DNA of 64,000 nucleotides. It comes from Flexilinea flocculi. GTDB lineage: Bacteria > Chloroflexota > Anaerolineae > Anaerolineales > Anaerolineaceae. Positions 18,158-27,485 of this stretch are shown in pieces; the stretch's first letter is position 1, and the number at the start of each line of letters is the position of its first letter. The notes beneath the pieces were generated by a model. The model had not been told where the DNA came from. It made no database searches and worked only from the letters and a program-made list of their open reading frames with translations. A program made the position numbers and the translations under genes. The stretch is taken from the NCBI RefSeq assembly GCF_001192795.1, contig NZ_DF968181.1, forward strand, positions 1,912,974-1,976,973, given 5' to 3'.

Positions 18158-18656
18158 AATCGATTTACGTCTGTTTTTTACAGAGGAAGAATGGGAAAAA
18201 ATCTGCGACCATTGCGGAATCTGTTGCCTTTACAAAATTGAAGATTACGACACCGGTGAATATATCTATACTCGAATTGCCTGTCCTTTTCTGGATATTG
18301 AAAAAGGAAACTGTATCTCCTATTTGGATCGATTCCACAAAATGCCGACTTGTGCGAAAATTTCTGCTGAAACGTTGGAAATTGCTCATATTTGGATGCC
18401 CAGGCATTGCGCTTATCGTTGCCTATACGAAAGGCGTCCACTACCCCCATGGCATCCACTATTTACCCAAGGAAATGAACAATCGAATGCTCAATTGTTG
18501 TCAAAAATCACTGCACTCGTTACTGCGGAAAATGATATCGAAATGTGTTCAAAGGAGAAAATTCTATCTATACGAAAATCCGCCATTCAAATGAATCCCG
18601 GAAAAAAGATAGAAAAGCAACTGGTTGCAAATGTAATCAAGGATATAAAGATTTAG
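18144..18656 (+). CDS. YcgN/UPF0260-type cysteine-cluster protein (YkgJ family)
   Basis: A 170-residue protein with CDHCGICCLYKIEDYDTGE near the N-terminus, followed by ACPFLD, GNCISYLDR, PTCAKIS and PRHCAYRCLYE. These are the nine or so conserved cysteines of the UPF0260/YkgJ zinc- or iron-binding family. The biochemical role is not established. It overlaps dus by 14 bp and is followed 1 bp after its stop by a palindromic element. Residues after about 110 are less conserved. Confidence 0.88.
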   Translation: MMMNKIDLRLFFTEEEWEKICDHCGICCLYKIEDYDTGEYIYTRIACPFLDIEKGNCISYLDRFHKMPTCAKISAETLEIAHIWMPRHCAYRCLYERRPLPPWHPLFTQGNEQSNAQLLSKITALVTAENDIEMCSKEKILSIRKSAIQMNPGKKIEKQLVANVIKDIKI

Positions 18657-18657
18657 T

Positions 18658-18778
18658 CAGCAATTTAAAACAAGGATTTACTTTTCGTATCAATCAAGAA
18701 AAATTTTTGTTCTGACGGCTTTGTGTTTCGCGGAAAACCATCAGAAAAAAATAACTCTTATCCTATTTTGAATCCCTG
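18658..18778. repeat. Palindromic intergenic element, copy 6 (121 bp)
   Basis: Left end CAGCAATTTAAAAC, right end TTTTGAATCCCTG. The core TTTTTGTTCTGACGGCTTT pairs imperfectly with AAAACCATCAGAAAAA around GTGTTTCGCGG. It begins one base after the stop codon of the YcgN-like gene and lies between it and the convergent MATE-like gene. Confidence 0.8.
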
Positions 18779-18851
18779 GGATTTCGTATTTGTGTACAAG
18801 CTTTCGTATAGTTTAGAATAATTGAAACATCATTTTTTTATATACCAATCT

Positions 18852-20171
18852 CTACACGATTTCAGATTGGTACTGGCTTATAAAACGCTTTGATTTGATT
18901 CGCAGCCAGATCGTCTGAACAAGAATAGCGAAATTCATTCCGGCAGTAATAACATAAACACCGGGCCATTTTTGGCTCACAATGCCTACACCAATAAAAG
19001 CCAAAATCATTCCAAAAAAGGCAAGCAACCCTTCTAAAATCCCTTTGGTTTTCTTATTCAACATTAAGATAGCCTGATAAAAATTAAGAAAAGCGTTGGT
19101 AAACGGAATTAAAAAGATCAGTAATAAAGCATTTCGAGCCAATACGGATAGTTCATCATTTAATGCAGAGAATGTCTGGAACCAGAAATCTTTTAATGGT
19201 GTCAAAATCAAGAGGGCATACACCAAGAGGGATCCAAAAGCAACAAGGAATGTAAATTTCCTAACAGATCGGTAATAACCGGGCTGTAGTAATATTGTCA
19301 TTGTTACTTCGTTGCATGCATTTCCAAAACTTCTGAGAATGTTCAACAAACCGGACATAATCGGCCAGACTGCCAATGAGGCAATTGGAGTTATCATACG
19401 ATTCATCGCAGCGCTGCCAATGAAGACCCATCCGAAATTAATGATCTGGGTTATTACCAATGGAATGTAAAATGATGCGAGTTCCGTATTTGAAATTATG
19501 GAAACCTTTGAATCATGATCTAAAAAATGTTTCGCAACAGGAATTCCTTTAACACCTGCATAGATAGCTTCTGCGATAACACCTGCCGATAATGCAGCCG
19601 CCCCGACAAGTGCTCCACTGACATAATCTTTGAAAACATATCCCAAAACTAACACGATCATCAGGCTTAAAACTCGAACCATTGAGCCAATTGTCACCTG
19701 TTTGGAATATCCGCATCGAATCAGAATTCCTTGATAAAAACGGCGAAAACCGATTGACCATGTCCAAGGGATGACAATAATCAAACCAATCCTTGCATAA
19801 GGCAGTAATTCAGCCGGAGTTCCCATTAAATCACGAACAACAAGAGAAAAGAGAGGCGTCAAACTGATCAATACATGAATGACGGTTAATCCAGCACAGG
19901 TAGTCATCATAAATCGATACATTTTTCGGTAATTTAACCAATCTTTACACAATGCAATAGAAGCCGAAAGCATCGCAATAATTGGAGCCTCTATGACCAA
20001 TGCAATCGGTACTACTATACCGCCGTGAGCAGCAAGGCATATTTCAGGATTATTCATTCTTCCGATCACAGCCGATATTATCGGAGTATCCAAAGACATG
20101 AATAGCCAACTGATCGCCAACGGCCAAAAAATATCCAACGCTTTATTTAGTTTTGCTTTTTCAGTTAACAT
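18852..20171 (-). CDS. MATE-like / ANK-like multidrug or solute exporter
   Basis: A 439-residue polytopic protein with about twelve hydrophobic segments arranged as two halves. The N-terminal PLAISWLFMSLDTPIISAVIGR and the later ITQIINFGWVFIGSAAMNR resemble MATE/MOP superfamily exporters, in particular the branch that includes progressive-ankylosis-like proteins. No associated regulator is nearby and the substrate is unknown. Its 5' side faces a 349-bp gap with a palindromic element and a divergent glycosyltransferase gene. Confidence 0.7.
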   Translation of the reverse strand: MLTEKAKLNKALDIFWPLAISWLFMSLDTPIISAVIGRMNNPEICLAAHGGIVVPIALVIEAPIIAMLSASIALCKDWLNYRKMYRFMMTTCAGLTVIHVLISLTPLFSLVVRDLMGTPAELLPYARIGLIIVIPWTWSIGFRRFYQGILIRCGYSKQVTIGSMVRVLSLMIVLVLGYVFKDYVSGALVGAAALSAGVIAEAIYAGVKGIPVAKHFLDHDSKVSIISNTELASFYIPLVITQIINFGWVFIGSAAMNRMITPIASLAVWPIMSGLLNILRSFGNACNEVTMTILLQPGYYRSVRKFTFLVAFGSLLVYALLILTPLKDFWFQTFSALNDELSVLARNALLLIFLIPFTNAFLNFYQAILMLNKKTKGILEGLLAFFGMILAFIGVGIVSQKWPGVYVITAGMNFAILVQTIWLRIKSKRFISQYQSEIV

Positions 20172-20208
20172 GCGGTTTTTATTTTACCGCTTTCTTTTTG
20201 AAATTTGC

Positions 20209-20331
20209 CAATGAGTTGAAATATGAATGGTTTTCATTATGCTGATTCAATTTTTGTTCGAAGCGCATTAATCTCACAACCATAAAAAATCTTCTCCATA
20301 TTTCGAATAGCTAAATTGCTGATTACCGAGT
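20209..20331. repeat. Palindromic intergenic element, copy 7 (degenerate)
   Basis: Left end CAATGAGTTGAAATATG; the right end contains ATTTCGAATAGCTA and then AAATTGCTG. The core ATGGTTTTCATTATGC...CACAACCAT is imperfect, with loop TGTTCGAAGCGC. It lies in the 349-bp gap between the divergent MATE-like and glycosyltransferase genes; the rest of the gap shows no gene. Confidence 0.6.
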
Positions 20332-20520
20332 AAAAATTCTTCCAATTGATAGTAAAATGAAAACATTATATGCGGAAGCATGGTCTAATCTTTTTTACAT
20401 TGCAACAATTTAAAATTTTGAAATACTTAAAAAACAAGACTATCAGTAATTCTTCCCATTTTTCAAATCGATGGGATTACTGTGAAACGCTTGTAATAAA
20501 TCGAATGAAATCACTGACTT

Positions 20521-21618
20521 ATGAAAAAAAATCGAATCGCTTATTTTATTTCTTCTCATGGTTTTGGACACGCAGCACGGTCTTCTGCGATCATGGCGGA
20601 AACAAATCGACAAAATCCTCAAGTGGTTTTTGACATTTATACACAAACTCCTGAATGGTTCTTTCTGGAATCAGAAGCTCCTTTCGAAAAAAAATATACG
20701 GTTGTATCCGATATTGGAATTATTCAAATATCACCAATGGAGATGGATATTTCGGATACGATAAAAAAAGTAACTCATTTTTTATCATCAATTGAATCAG
20801 AATCGGCTTGTATGGCGGAATTATTACGAACACGAGAATATCAGCTCGTTATCAGTGATATCTCTCCATTAGGAATTAAATCCGCTCAAAAAGCAGGTAT
20901 CCCCTGTATTCTATTTGAAAATTTTACCTGGGATTGGATCTATGAAATTTATGAAACGGATTATCCTGAATTCATAAAAATCAATCGAATTCTTGCGGAT
21001 ATCTACCGATCAGTCGACGTACACGGACGTTTGATTCCATTTTGTGACGAAACATGGGATGCGGATCTCATCATCCCGCCTGTCAGCAGAAACCCAAAAC
21101 ATGGGAGATCAGAAACACGTAAACAATTGGGAATCGATTCCGAACAACTCATGGGATTAATCAGTATGGGAGGCATCCCGGAAAATTTCCAGCAAGTTCG
21201 CAAAGATTTCATGAACCGACAAGACACTGTTCTGGTGATTGAAGGAAATTTTCCTGCAGTAACTCGCAGTGGCTCTCAAATTTTTCTCCCACATCATTCA
21301 GAATTTTATAATCCTGATTTAGTTTCAGCTGCTGACTTTTTCATTGGGAAAGCCGGATATAGTACAGTAGCAGAATTATTCCATGAGAATATTCCGTTTG
21401 GATATATGCTACGCTCTGATTTCAGAGAGACTGGACCTTTTCGATCATTTCTTCAGCTGCAATCGAATACGCTTGAAATCGAATGGCAAACATTTAAGGA
21501 TTTCAGACTGTCAGATGCAATCAATCAGCTTATTGCGATGAAAAATCCAGAAATTCGAAGAGAGAATGGAGCAAAACTGGCGGCAGATCTTATTCTTCAA
21601 AAGCTCCGAACGGCATAA
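20521..21618 (+). CDS. MurG-like (GT-B) glycosyltransferase
   Basis: A 365-residue protein starting RIAYFISSHGFGHAARS, the GT-B glycine-rich loop seen in MurG-like and arabinokinase N-terminal-like glycosyltransferases. The second half has DFFIGKAGYSTVAELFHENIPFGYM, the nucleotide-sugar-binding pattern with a conserved Gly-Tyr-Ser and Glu. The substrate is unknown. No clear Shine-Dalgarno sequence precedes ATG 20521. It ends inside the 3' end of the convergent YigZ gene (29-bp tail-to-tail overlap). Confidence 0.78.
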   Translation: MKKNRIAYFISSHGFGHAARSSAIMAETNRQNPQVVFDIYTQTPEWFFLESEAPFEKKYTVVSDIGIIQISPMEMDISDTIKKVTHFLSSIESESACMAELLRTREYQLVISDISPLGIKSAQKAGIPCILFENFTWDWIYEIYETDYPEFIKINRILADIYRSVDVHGRLIPFCDETWDADLIIPPVSRNPKHGRSETRKQLGIDSEQLMGLISMGGIPENFQQVRKDFMNRQDTVLVIEGNFPAVTRSGSQIFLPHHSEFYNPDLVSAADFFIGKAGYSTVAELFHENIPFGYMLRSDFRETGPFRSFLQLQSNTLEIEWQTFKDFRLSDAINQLIAMKNPEIRRENGAKLAADLILQKLRTA

Positions 21619-22243
21619 TCGTTTCCGGATTCGTATCCATAATCTGCGCTTGTATTTTTCCTGCTGTCAACTCGGAAAGATCAGATTGAAACTGATCAAA
21701 AGTCTTCGTCAAGAATCGTCCTGTAATCGTCACATCTCCCTGGAAGGATTCATCCAGTATTTGTGCATTCTTTCTGATGATTAGAAGTCGGATTCTTTCA
21801 TAAAAGGAATAGGGCATACTGATCTGTACCAAACAAGTCGATACCTTGACTGCTTTCGGCATAATTTCTAAAACTGATTTTGCGGCATCTCCATAAGCAT
21901 GGACCAGACCGCCTATTCCGAGTTTTGTGCCACCAAAATAGCGAGTCACAACAATAATCGCATCACCGAAACCACTACCTTGTAAAACAGATAAAATCGG
22001 TTTACCTGAAGAACCAGATGGTTCACCGTCATCACTGCAATAAGCAACGGTAGAATTTCCATGTCCGATCACGTAAGCCGGTACATGATGCGAAGCATCC
22101 GGATATTGCCTCTTCACAGACTGAATAAACTCCCTCGCTTCCTCAGTCGAAAATACAGGACCGGCAACTGAAATAAACCGAGAATTAACCACAATCATCT
22201 CAGTGCTGACAATTTTTTCCGGAATAATGTAGCAATCAGACAT
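21590..22243 (-). CDS. YigZ/IMPACT family protein
   Basis: Conserved 217-residue protein of the YigZ (IMPACT, UPF0029) family, thought to act on translation or RNA, with no settled reaction. Family signatures are FIQSVKRQYPDASHHVPAYVIG, YCSDDGEPSGSSGKPIL and VVTRYFGGTKLGIGGLVHAYGDAAK. Start ATG 22243 has an AGGAA site upstream; a TTG one codon earlier is less likely. It overlaps the glycosyltransferase gene tail-to-tail by 29 bp. Confidence 0.92.
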   Translation of the reverse strand: MSDCYIIPEKIVSTEMIVVNSRFISVAGPVFSTEEAREFIQSVKRQYPDASHHVPAYVIGHGNSTVAYCSDDGEPSGSSGKPILSVLQGSGFGDAIIVVTRYFGGTKLGIGGLVHAYGDAAKSVLEIMPKAVKVSTCLVQISMPYSFYERIRLLIIRKNAQILDESFQGDVTITGRFLTKTFDQFQSDLSELTAGKIQAQIMDTNPETIMPFGAFEE

Positions 22244-22280
22244 CAATTTCCTGTAATTTTACGTAATTTTCATCAAATAG

Positions 22281-22402
22281 CAGTTATACGAAATATAAGA
22301 AGGATTAAATGTTATGATATCGTTTTTGTTCTCAGTGGAAAAATAACACAATAATAAATTTTCTTTGTTATTACAAATGTTGCTTCCAGATTCGAATTAC
22401 AG
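22281..22402. repeat. Palindromic intergenic element, copy 8 (122 bp)
   Basis: Left end CAGTTATACGAAATATAAG, right end CAGATTCGAATTACAG. The core GTTATGATATCGTTTTT...AAAAATAACACAATAATAA is an imperfect hairpin. It fills most of the gap between YigZ and the hypothetical gene at 22410. Confidence 0.7.
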
Positions 22403-22409
22403 AGTTCGA

Positions 22410-22841
22410 TCATTCGCTTTTACTGTTGATCATGTTTTGTAAAACCTGCCAGGATCCCACCCATGGCGTACCAAAACGATGATGTTCAGCGATCTTAATG
22501 GTTGAAAAAACCTGCGCAATTTCTACGACAATTGGAATTATCTCCGAGTAATTTTCAGTCAACACATAAGGTCGTAAACGATCAGCTAAAATCTTAGACC
22601 AATCCCAATCCATTCGAAATCGATCAGCTTTAATCCAATAACCACGTTTTTCCCATGCCTCCACAGATATATCAACCGTCTCAAAAATCCGATCTAATGA
22701 CATTAAAATATAGGCAATTAAATCTCGAGAAATATCATTTGGTTCCTGCTGTTTCATCAGTTCCCGAATGGCAATGACAATTGTTTTTGATAAACGTGTT
22801 CGCTCACTGCCTGTGTTGTCTGGATTAATTACTCTGCTCAT
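22410..22841 (-). CDS. Conserved-looking hypothetical protein
   Basis: Not recognised. The 143-residue product starts MSRVINPDNTGSERTRLSKTI and looks all-helical, with C-terminal EHHRFGTPWVGSWQVLQNM. The start at 22841 is chosen over an upstream ATG at 22874 because AGGAG lies 5 nt before it. No signal peptide or membrane segment is visible. It is a single-gene unit flanked on both sides by palindromic elements. Confidence 0.7.
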   Translation of the reverse strand: MSRVINPDNTGSERTRLSKTIVIAIRELMKQQEPNDISRDLIAYILMSLDRIFETVDISVEAWEKRGYWIKADRFRMDWDWSKILADRLRPYVLTENYSEIIPIVVEIAQVFSTIKIAEHHRFGTPWVGSWQVLQNMINSKSE

Positions 22842-22918
22842 CACCGCTCCTGTATTCTTCTCGTAGATTTCCATGCATAATCAAAGTATTATACATCCAT
22901 CTATTTCCGGGAAATAAT

Positions 22919-23033
22919 CAGCAATTTAAAATTGAGGAAGAATTCCTTTTTGTTCGTATGATTCGACGCTTAGTAGAAAACTATAAGTACAACAATGATT
23001 TCTTTTCGTATTTCCGATCGCTATTCATAAGAA
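22919..23033. repeat. Palindromic intergenic element, copy 9 (degenerate)
   Basis: Left end CAGCAATTTAAAATTGAGG, right end TATTTCCGATCGCTA. The core TTGTTCGTATGATTCG...CTATAAGTACAACAA is a weak hairpin. It lies in the 372-bp gap before the STAS gene; nothing else is recognisable there. Confidence 0.6.
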
Positions 23034-23213
23034 TAAAAGAAAAAACGGAAGAATTACTGGTAAAATCAATATTACTTCAGCCATAGTTTTATAGAATTGA
23101 TGATCAATTTTTTAATAAATTGAAATGTACTAAGGTATAAAAAAACTATTCAGAATAATCTCATTGTTTTGAGTAACAAAATCGTACGCAATCATAAAAA
23201 AAAGGAGTTTTTT

Positions 23214-23510
23214 ATGGAAATTCACGAGATGAAAGAAGGAAACAAATTAAGCATAACGCTTTCCGGGCGTTTGGATACAATTACGGCGCCAGATCTGGAA
23301 AACAAACTAAATTCCTCGCTTGACAATATTAATGAATTAATCTTTGATTTCTCAGCACTGAGTTATCTTTCCAGCGCCGGTCTGCGCGTTCTGCTTTCCG
23401 CACAAAAAAGGATGAACCGACAAGGTTCATTAGTTATCCATGGTGTCAATGAAACCATCATGGAAATATTTGAAGCAACAGGATTCACTGACATTCTCAA
23501 GATCGAATAA
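23214..23510 (+). CDS. STAS-domain anti-anti-sigma factor (SpoIIAA/RsbV type)
   Basis: The start ATG 23214 follows AAGGAGTTTTT, an excellent ribosome-binding site; the frame open from 23169 is not the start. The 98-residue STAS domain has ITLSGRLDTITAPDLE and FDFSALSYLSSAGLRVLLS, which includes the Ser that is phosphorylated in this family (SSAG). It is predicted to be phosphorylated by the RsbW-like kinase at 25358 and dephosphorylated by the PP2C at 23520, forming a partner switch. The three genes are adjacent on the same strand. Confidence 0.92.
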   Translation: MEIHEMKEGNKLSITLSGRLDTITAPDLENKLNSSLDNINELIFDFSALSYLSSAGLRVLLSAQKRMNRQGSLVIHGVNETIMEIFEATGFTDILKIE

Positions 23511-23519
23511 CAGAACAAT

Positions 23520-25361
23520 ATGCGGAAGACTTTTCAAAAATGGCTGCTTCTTTTTGTGGCAGGAGCGTTTTTTTTAACGCTTTGTCTTTCATTCTATTTA
23601 CAGACTCGCGAAGCCAATTCTAATTCAATCGATTTAATCGATCTAAAATTAGACGATGCGGTAAAACAGATTAAACTCAACACAAGAAATGTTGAAGCCA
23701 TCCGCATCATGACAGAATCAGAAGCGCTGGCAAAGGCACGCGCTTTAGCCGAAATAATTCTTAATAATCCGGATGTTCTGAAAGAAAAAGGCTGGCCAGG
23801 AAGGATGGAAAAGATCCTGGATGTGGATGAAGTTCACATCATTAACAAAGACGGGATTATCGTTGCATCCTCTTCAGCAACCGGATATGATATGAGATCA
23901 AACGCTCAATCTAAAGAATTCCTGGCAGGTTTGGGAAATCCGGATTTTGAGTATGTTCAAGAAGCACAACCCAGAGGTATGGATCAGGAAATCTTTCAGT
24001 ATACTGGAGTATCCCGTCTGGACGAAACAGGCATTGTGCAAATTGGCTATTATCCGACAAGATTAGCCAATGCTATGAGTTTGGCAGATATCGAAAATTT
24101 GGCAGATGGTTTCCGTATTGGCAATCATGGTAGCATTCTGATCACAAAAAGCGGAATTATTGTCAGTTCAATTGATGAGAAACTTTTAGGATTACGGATG
24201 GATTCGTTTGGAATCCAATCCGGGACATTGAACAAAAAAGAACCATTTTATGCAACAATTGAAGGGGTTAAATATCTTTGCAAGCCAAAAATTTTCAGCC
24301 CCTATGTACTGATTGGAATTCTTCCGGTTGATGAGATGTATGTCAGCCGCAATGAAATGATTCGTTCGATAGTTTTTTCGAATACGATTCTTTTCGGCAT
24401 CGTTTTCCTCCTGGTCTCATTTCTTGTAGATCGGGTTGTCATTTCCGGTATCTTTCATGTCAATCGCTCTCTTGAGAAAATTACAGAGGGAAATCTGGAT
24501 GAACGGGTTGATGTCCGTTCTAATCCGGAATTCGTCTCACTTTCTGATGGAATCAATTCGACTGTATCAGCTTTGAAAGACGCAATTGCAGAGGCAGCGG
24601 CAAGAATTGACAAAGAACTTGAGTTTGCCAGAGAAATCCAGCTGTCCAGTTTACCGACGCTGTTTCCTCCATTTCCAGATAGAACCGAATTTGATATTTT
24701 TGCAGCCATTTTTACAGCGAAAGAAGTCGGGGGTGACTTTTATGATTTCTTCATGATTGATGAAGACCATCTCACAATTGTCATTGCCGATGTTTCCGGC
24801 AAAGGGATCCCCGCTGCATTGTTTATGATGACATCCAAAACGATGATCCAAAACCTTGCTGAATCCGGACGTTCTCCAGCAGAAATTTTTACCGATGCCA
24901 ACCGCCATCTTTGTGAAAATAATGAAGCAGAGATGTTTGTAACCGCTTTCTTAGGGATATTAGAAATTTCAACCGGGAAATTCACCTATGTCAATGCCGG
25001 TCATAATAAGCCACTATTCAGACAATCTTTAAAAGCTTATGACTGGATCCAGACAAAACCAGGTTTTATATTAGCTGGATTAGATACTACGCAATACAAA
25101 CAAACGGAAATCATCCTTCATCCCGGTGATCAGTTATTCTTCTATACAGATGGAATTACGGAGGCTATGAATCAATCGGGAGCGTTGTTTGGGAATGATC
25201 ATCTAAAAGACTTCTTAAATTCTCCTGAAGTAATTAATTACAATCCGGCTGATCTGATACACGTTGTCAAGGAGGAGATAGATATATTTGCCAATGACGC
25301 TCCTCAGGCAGATGACATTACGATGCTGGCTTTGCAATACAAGGGACACGGAATATCATGA
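23520..25361 (+). CDS. Membrane-bound PP2C-type phosphatase with Cache sensor and HAMP (RsbU/RsbP/SpoIIE type)
   Basis: 613-residue sensor phosphatase. An N-terminal TM helix (about 10-28) and an extracellular Cache-like domain (about 30-280; VHIINKDGIIVASSSATG) are followed by a second TM (about 285-305). A HAMP domain (about 310-365; SLEKITEGNLDERVDV) and a SpoIIE/PP2C domain (about 385-610) follow. The PP2C metal-binding motifs are EVGGDFYDFF, IADVSGKGIPAALFM, NAGHNKPL, FYTDGITEAMN and ADDIT. It probably senses an external ligand and dephosphorylates the adjacent STAS protein. It ends in a 4-bp ATGA overlap with the kinase gene. Confidence 0.92.
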   Translation: MRKTFQKWLLLFVAGAFFLTLCLSFYLQTREANSNSIDLIDLKLDDAVKQIKLNTRNVEAIRIMTESEALAKARALAEIILNNPDVLKEKGWPGRMEKILDVDEVHIINKDGIIVASSSATGYDMRSNAQSKEFLAGLGNPDFEYVQEAQPRGMDQEIFQYTGVSRLDETGIVQIGYYPTRLANAMSLADIENLADGFRIGNHGSILITKSGIIVSSIDEKLLGLRMDSFGIQSGTLNKKEPFYATIEGVKYLCKPKIFSPYVLIGILPVDEMYVSRNEMIRSIVFSNTILFGIVFLLVSFLVDRVVISGIFHVNRSLEKITEGNLDERVDVRSNPEFVSLSDGINSTVSALKDAIAEAAARIDKELEFAREIQLSSLPTLFPPFPDRTEFDIFAAIFTAKEVGGDFYDFFMIDEDHLTIVIADVSGKGIPAALFMMTSKTMIQNLAESGRSPAEIFTDANRHLCENNEAEMFVTAFLGILEISTGKFTYVNAGHNKPLFRQSLKAYDWIQTKPGFILAGLDTTQYKQTEIILHPGDQLFFYTDGITEAMNQSGALFGNDHLKDFLNSPEVINYNPADLIHVVKEEIDIFANDAPQADDITMLALQYKGHGIS

Positions 25362-25768
25362 AAGAGATCACAGTCAACGCTGATCGTTCGCATTTGGAAG
25401 AAGTACAACATTTCATTGAAATTGAGCTTGAAAAGATTGCGTGTCCAATGAAAATATGTATGCAAATCGCGTTGGCAATAGAAGAGATATTTGTCAATAT
25501 CGCGGATTATGCTTATCATCCGAATACAGGCACAGTAACGATTCGGAGTACAATTCAGAAAAGCGTGCCTGCAATCATGATCCAGTTCCTGGATCAGGGG
25601 AAACCGTATAATCCGCTTGAAAGAATCGATGCAGACATCACATTGAACGCTGAAGAACGGGCTATAGGCGGTCTTGGTATATTATTGGTAAAAAAGACAA
25701 TGGATAATGTCAAATATGAGTACAAAGATGGAAAAAACATTTTAACGATTCAAAAGAACCTGAAATAA
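25358..25768 (+). CDS. RsbW/SpoIIAB-like serine kinase (GHKL ATPase)
   Basis: A 136-residue HATPase domain. ALAIEEIFVNIADYAYHP is the N-box and AIGGLGILLVKKTMDNVKYEY the G-box region. It is expected to phosphorylate the STAS protein and to bind either it or an unidentified partner such as a sigma factor. Translation is coupled to the phosphatase by a 4-bp overlap. No sigma factor gene is nearby, so the output is unknown. Confidence 0.9.
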   Translation: MKEITVNADRSHLEEVQHFIEIELEKIACPMKICMQIALAIEEIFVNIADYAYHPNTGTVTIRSTIQKSVPAIMIQFLDQGKPYNPLERIDADITLNAEERAIGGLGILLVKKTMDNVKYEYKDGKNILTIQKNLK

Positions 25769-25795
25769 GTACCCGATAGCCTCATTTTCGTGCTT

Positions 25796-25917
25796 CTAAC
25801 TTGAATAAAAAAAGAATGATTGATTGTTGTGTCGCATTTGCACTACCCTCAAAAACGACACAACAATCAATTTTCTTCCCATGTTTTCAAAATATTTTCA
25901 CAAATCTCGAATTATTG
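25796..25917. repeat. Palindromic intergenic element, copy 10 (122 bp)
   Basis: TTGATTGTTGTGTCG (25820-25834) pairs perfectly with 25856-25870 around CATTTGCACTACCCTCAAAAA. The right end is CTCGAATTATTG and the left end, CTAACTTGAATAAA, is degenerate. It lies 28 bp after the kinase gene. Confidence 0.85.
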
Positions 25918-25933
25918 AAATGAAAGTGTAATC

Positions 25934-27433
25934 ATGGAAGGAAAGACAAAGGCAGGATTCATTTTTATCAGCATTTCGCTCTTCTTTTTTGCTGGAGTAT
26001 TATTTTTTATTTCCATTCAGGAATATCAAAAACAAAGCCAAATTATACCGAGCGATTCGACCATTGGTCCGTTTTCCATTGGGGAACTGGAAATAAGCCA
26101 GGCGTTAGTAGAACCTAAAACCTTTTTCCAACAACCTGTCATGCTTTCCTACCAGGATCAATTAATCCAGGTTTCTCCTGAAATTTTTGATTTTCATTTG
26201 GATCTTAATTCTCTGGAAAGTGATCTAAAATCCCAGATGGAAAATATCTATTCCAATAAGAATTTTTTTCCATATCTTTTTGGTAAATTTCATGCAGAAC
26301 CAATTCATCTGGAATTGAAAATGAGCTGGAGCCAACAAAAAATTCGTGATTACCTTATCAACGAAATTGTTCCGCGTTATGATAAACCGGCAAAAGCGAA
26401 ACAGCCGATTCTGAATGGATCAGGTTTTCTTGCTGGAGAATTTGGTTTTGCATTGGATATTGATTCGTCCATTCAAACCATCGAGAAAGCGCTGGTTTCA
26501 GTTGAAAGCCGGTTTGCTGTTTTATCCGTTACAAGAATTGATGAACCGAAAGCAATAATCAACAATCTGGAAACTCAATTGAAACAACTTATTGACCAAA
26601 TTCAGGAACAGGGACAAATTACGGAAGTAGTTCTGATCGATCCGTCTACTGGAGACACTTTTGATTTTGCCAGACAGAATCAAAAAGATGTCCCTCCAGA
26701 AATCTCCTTCACTGCAGCAAGCACCATCAAGATTCCAATCATGATTTCATCCTTCCGTATAATGGATGAAGAACCCGATGCCACCACAAAGAAGCAATTA
26801 TCCTTGATGATTACTGAATCCAAAAATGAACAGACCGATTGGATGATGGAAAACATCATCGGAGGGAATCTGGCTCCGCTGACTGTAACGGATGATATGA
26901 GAAAACTGGGATATAAGAATATATTTCTTGCCGGATACTTCTATTTAGGAGCACCTTTGCTCGATATCATTGAAACACCGGCAAATACCCGTACGGATAT
27001 CAATTTAAAGCCGGATATGTATAATCAGACAACTGCAAAGGATATGACAAATCTTTTATTCGATTTATATCAATGCAGTCAAGACGGCTCAGGCAAATTA
27101 ACAGAAGTGTTTCCGAAAAAAATTACGCAGACAGAATGTTCCAGCATGATAGACCTCTTAAAAAGAAACCACTTGCCTTATCTGATCAGCGCTGGAGTTC
27201 CGGATGGCACTGTGGTTGCTCACAAACACGGTTGGATTGAAGAAAGTGACGGATTGTTGCACACTATGAGCAATGTGGGTATCGTTTATACTCCGAATGG
27301 AGACTATATTTTGGGTATCTATACATATCACCCAGAAAATCTGATTTTTGAAGAGGGGAATAAATTGTTTACGCAAATTTCTGCTGCAGTTTATGGGTAT
27401 TTCGTCCCGATTTCGGAAAAATCCTCAGAATAA
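25934..27433 (+). CDS. Membrane-anchored class A beta-lactamase-like serine hydrolase
   Basis: 499 residues with an N-terminal TM or signal anchor (about 8-28), a long extracytoplasmic region (about 35-235), then a class A-like serine hydrolase domain. SFTAASTIKIPIM contains the Ser-x-x-Lys nucleophile motif. ITESKNEQTDWMM supplies the SxN-like motif, and VAHKHGWIE stands for the KTG box. Such proteins can be peptidoglycan hydrolases or transpeptidase-like rather than antibiotic-resistance enzymes. The neighbouring lipoprotein gene follows 52 bp later. Confidence 0.82.
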   Translation: MEGKTKAGFIFISISLFFFAGVLFFISIQEYQKQSQIIPSDSTIGPFSIGELEISQALVEPKTFFQQPVMLSYQDQLIQVSPEIFDFHLDLNSLESDLKSQMENIYSNKNFFPYLFGKFHAEPIHLELKMSWSQQKIRDYLINEIVPRYDKPAKAKQPILNGSGFLAGEFGFALDIDSSIQTIEKALVSVESRFAVLSVTRIDEPKAIINNLETQLKQLIDQIQEQGQITEVVLIDPSTGDTFDFARQNQKDVPPEISFTAASTIKIPIMISSFRIMDEEPDATTKKQLSLMITESKNEQTDWMMENIIGGNLAPLTVTDDMRKLGYKNIFLAGYFYLGAPLLDIIETPANTRTDINLKPDMYNQTTAKDMTNLLFDLYQCSQDGSGKLTEVFPKKITQTECSSMIDLLKRNHLPYLISAGVPDGTVVAHKHGWIEESDGLLHTMSNVGIVYTPNGDYILGIYTYHPENLIFEEGNKLFTQISAAVYGYFVPISEKSSE

Positions 27434-27485
27434 TCAAATAAGCAAATCAATGAATCATTATCTGGCTCAATTTCGTTTATCTTTT

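Noticed and set aside
25934-27433. Antibiotic-resistance beta-lactamase
   Set aside because: The KTG box is HKHG, a long N-terminal membrane-anchored region is present, and there is no mobile context; a cell-wall-related serine hydrolase is more likely.
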